In this document: in pieces, positions 63,534 to 64,000 of the stretch
How positions within the stretch are numbered: position 1 is the first letter of the stretch
Layout of the letters: the number at the start of each line of letters is the position of its first letter
Source of the DNA: Oceanospirillum linum
GTDB taxonomy: Bacteria; Pseudomonadota; Gammaproteobacteria; Pseudomonadales; Halomonadaceae
DNA length: 64,000 bases
Assembly (NCBI RefSeq): GCF_900182785.1
Contig: NZ_FXTS01000003.1
Location: 62,001 to 126,000 of the forward strand
Direction: 5' to 3'
Program-made: the position numbers and the translations under genes
Notes under the pieces: model-generated
The model's input: the letters and a program-made list of their open reading frames with translations, nothing else
Told to the model about the DNA's origin: nothing
Databases searched by the model: none

Positions 63534-63552
63534 GGCACAGACTGTGCCTTTT
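63534..63552 (+). terminator. Terminator after the K+ channel gene
   Basis: GGCACA-GAC-TGTGCC is followed by TTTT, 20 nt after the stop codon. Confidence 0.6.
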
Positions 63553-63651
63553 AAGCTTCAGGCCATCTATACTCTGTAGAATTTCTTGTGTCCGGGCTGT
63601 CCCGGGTTTACCGACCGTCATAACAGATCCGGCTCCAGTAAAAATACCGTT

Positions 63652-64000
63652 TTAATCCGCATACCGTTTGGCGACGGCTTCGATAAATTCCGGTTGAAGA
63701 TCTATTAACGCTTCTTCTTTAAGGGGCTCAGACAAACCTTCAATAAACACATCCCGCTCTTTAACCAGCTCAGAGTGACCGTATTCATTGCTTTCCAGGT
63801 AATAGACCTGCATCAGACCTTCATAGTAAAAGCGTAAAATACGCTGGGCATCGTTATCATCTGCCTCAGCGCCTTTTTTCAGCTTGTGCATCCGATTCGT
63901 CGTTCGCGCCAGCATCCTCTTCAGGCGAAAGACATAGAGCAGATCCGTAAGACGCGGGTCATTCTTATAAAATGAAAACAGCGCCCCGGAGATCAGAACC
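63652..64000 (-). CDS. Hypothetical protein (partial, N-terminus outside window)
   Basis: The frame remains open from its stop at 63652 to the window edge, so the ATG at 63915 is probably internal. The visible 115 residues begin with a hydrophobic patch (VLISGALFSFYKNDPRLTDL), continue as a basic amphipathic stretch (YVFRLKRMLARTTNRMHKL) and end as a soluble helical domain rich in Glu and Leu (FIEGLSEPLKEEALIDLQPE). This suggests a membrane-anchored protein. I do not recognise it. Confidence 0.6.
   Translation of the reverse strand, partial: VLISGALFSFYKNDPRLTDLLYVFRLKRMLARTTNRMHKLKKGAEADDNDAQRILRFYYEGLMQVYYLESNEYGHSELVKERDVFIEGLSEPLKEEALIDLQPEFIEAVAKRYAD

Overview
The window looks like chromosomal DNA from a marine gammaproteobacterium of the Oceanospirillales/Pseudomonas side of the class. 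This is inferred from gene content and order, not from a database search: rpsF-rpsR-DUF2232-rplI-dnaB with rlmB-rnr upstream, lptGF diverging from pepA, holC-valS, yqiA-parE, DUF3549 and DUF3392 proteins, and a cytochrome c/HiPIP pair. Most of it is core genome with moderate GC and well-formed ribosome binding sites. No prophage, transposase, CRISPR array or rRNA operon was seen.

Layout. 1-7.5 kb: parC (cut by the window start), a degenerate NERD-like protein, a chemoreceptor with a haem-c motif, a one-domain prephenate dehydratase and small unknown proteins. 7.5-15 kb (minus strand): ribosomal proteins S6, S18 and L9, a DUF2232 membrane protein, DnaB, RlmB and RNase R. 15-15.4 kb: two identical tRNA-Leu(CAG) genes. 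15.6-25.7 kb: a secreted or anchored nuclease, a beta-CASP metallo-hydrolase, a secreted unknown, cytochrome c plus HiPIP, an AraC regulator, putP with a long structured leader, and an HDOD protein. 25.9-34.7 kb: a stand-alone JetD/TOPRIM-like protein, a TetR regulator, a CPA2 antiporter followed by a ComFB-like protein, a YegS-like lipid kinase, a DnaA-box-bearing gap, a DUF3549 protein and a succinate CoA-transferase. 35-42 kb: a peroxiredoxin-glutaredoxin hybrid under a well-formed OxyR-type site, a Met/His-rich small ORF overlapping an unknown gene, trxC, an RDD protein, lptG-lptF and pepA. 42-51 kb: a diguanylate cyclase placed between pepA and holC, then holC, valS, yqiA and parE. 51-53.7 kb is the most accessory part: interspersed palindromes, a LysE exporter, a HEPN/MNT toxin-antitoxin pair and an AT-rich four-helix membrane protein. 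53.7-64 kb: ilvD, ald, argA, a PiT phosphate transporter with its PhoU-like partner, a YgiF-type triphosphatase, a voltage-gated K+ channel with a zinc ribbon, and a partial unknown.

Themes that tie genes together are redox handling (Prx-Grx, TrxC, cytochrome c/HiPIP, haem chemoreceptor), ion and phosphate transport (PutP, CPA2, PiT, Kv channel, triphosphatase) and second-messenger signalling (GGDEF protein, ComFB, HDOD). I found no unmistakable new multi-gene system. The best candidates for something under-described are the lone JetD-like protein, the haem-c chemoreceptor, the HEPN/MNT plus membrane-protein cluster, the small Met/His-rich ORF pair and the branched RNA leader of putP.
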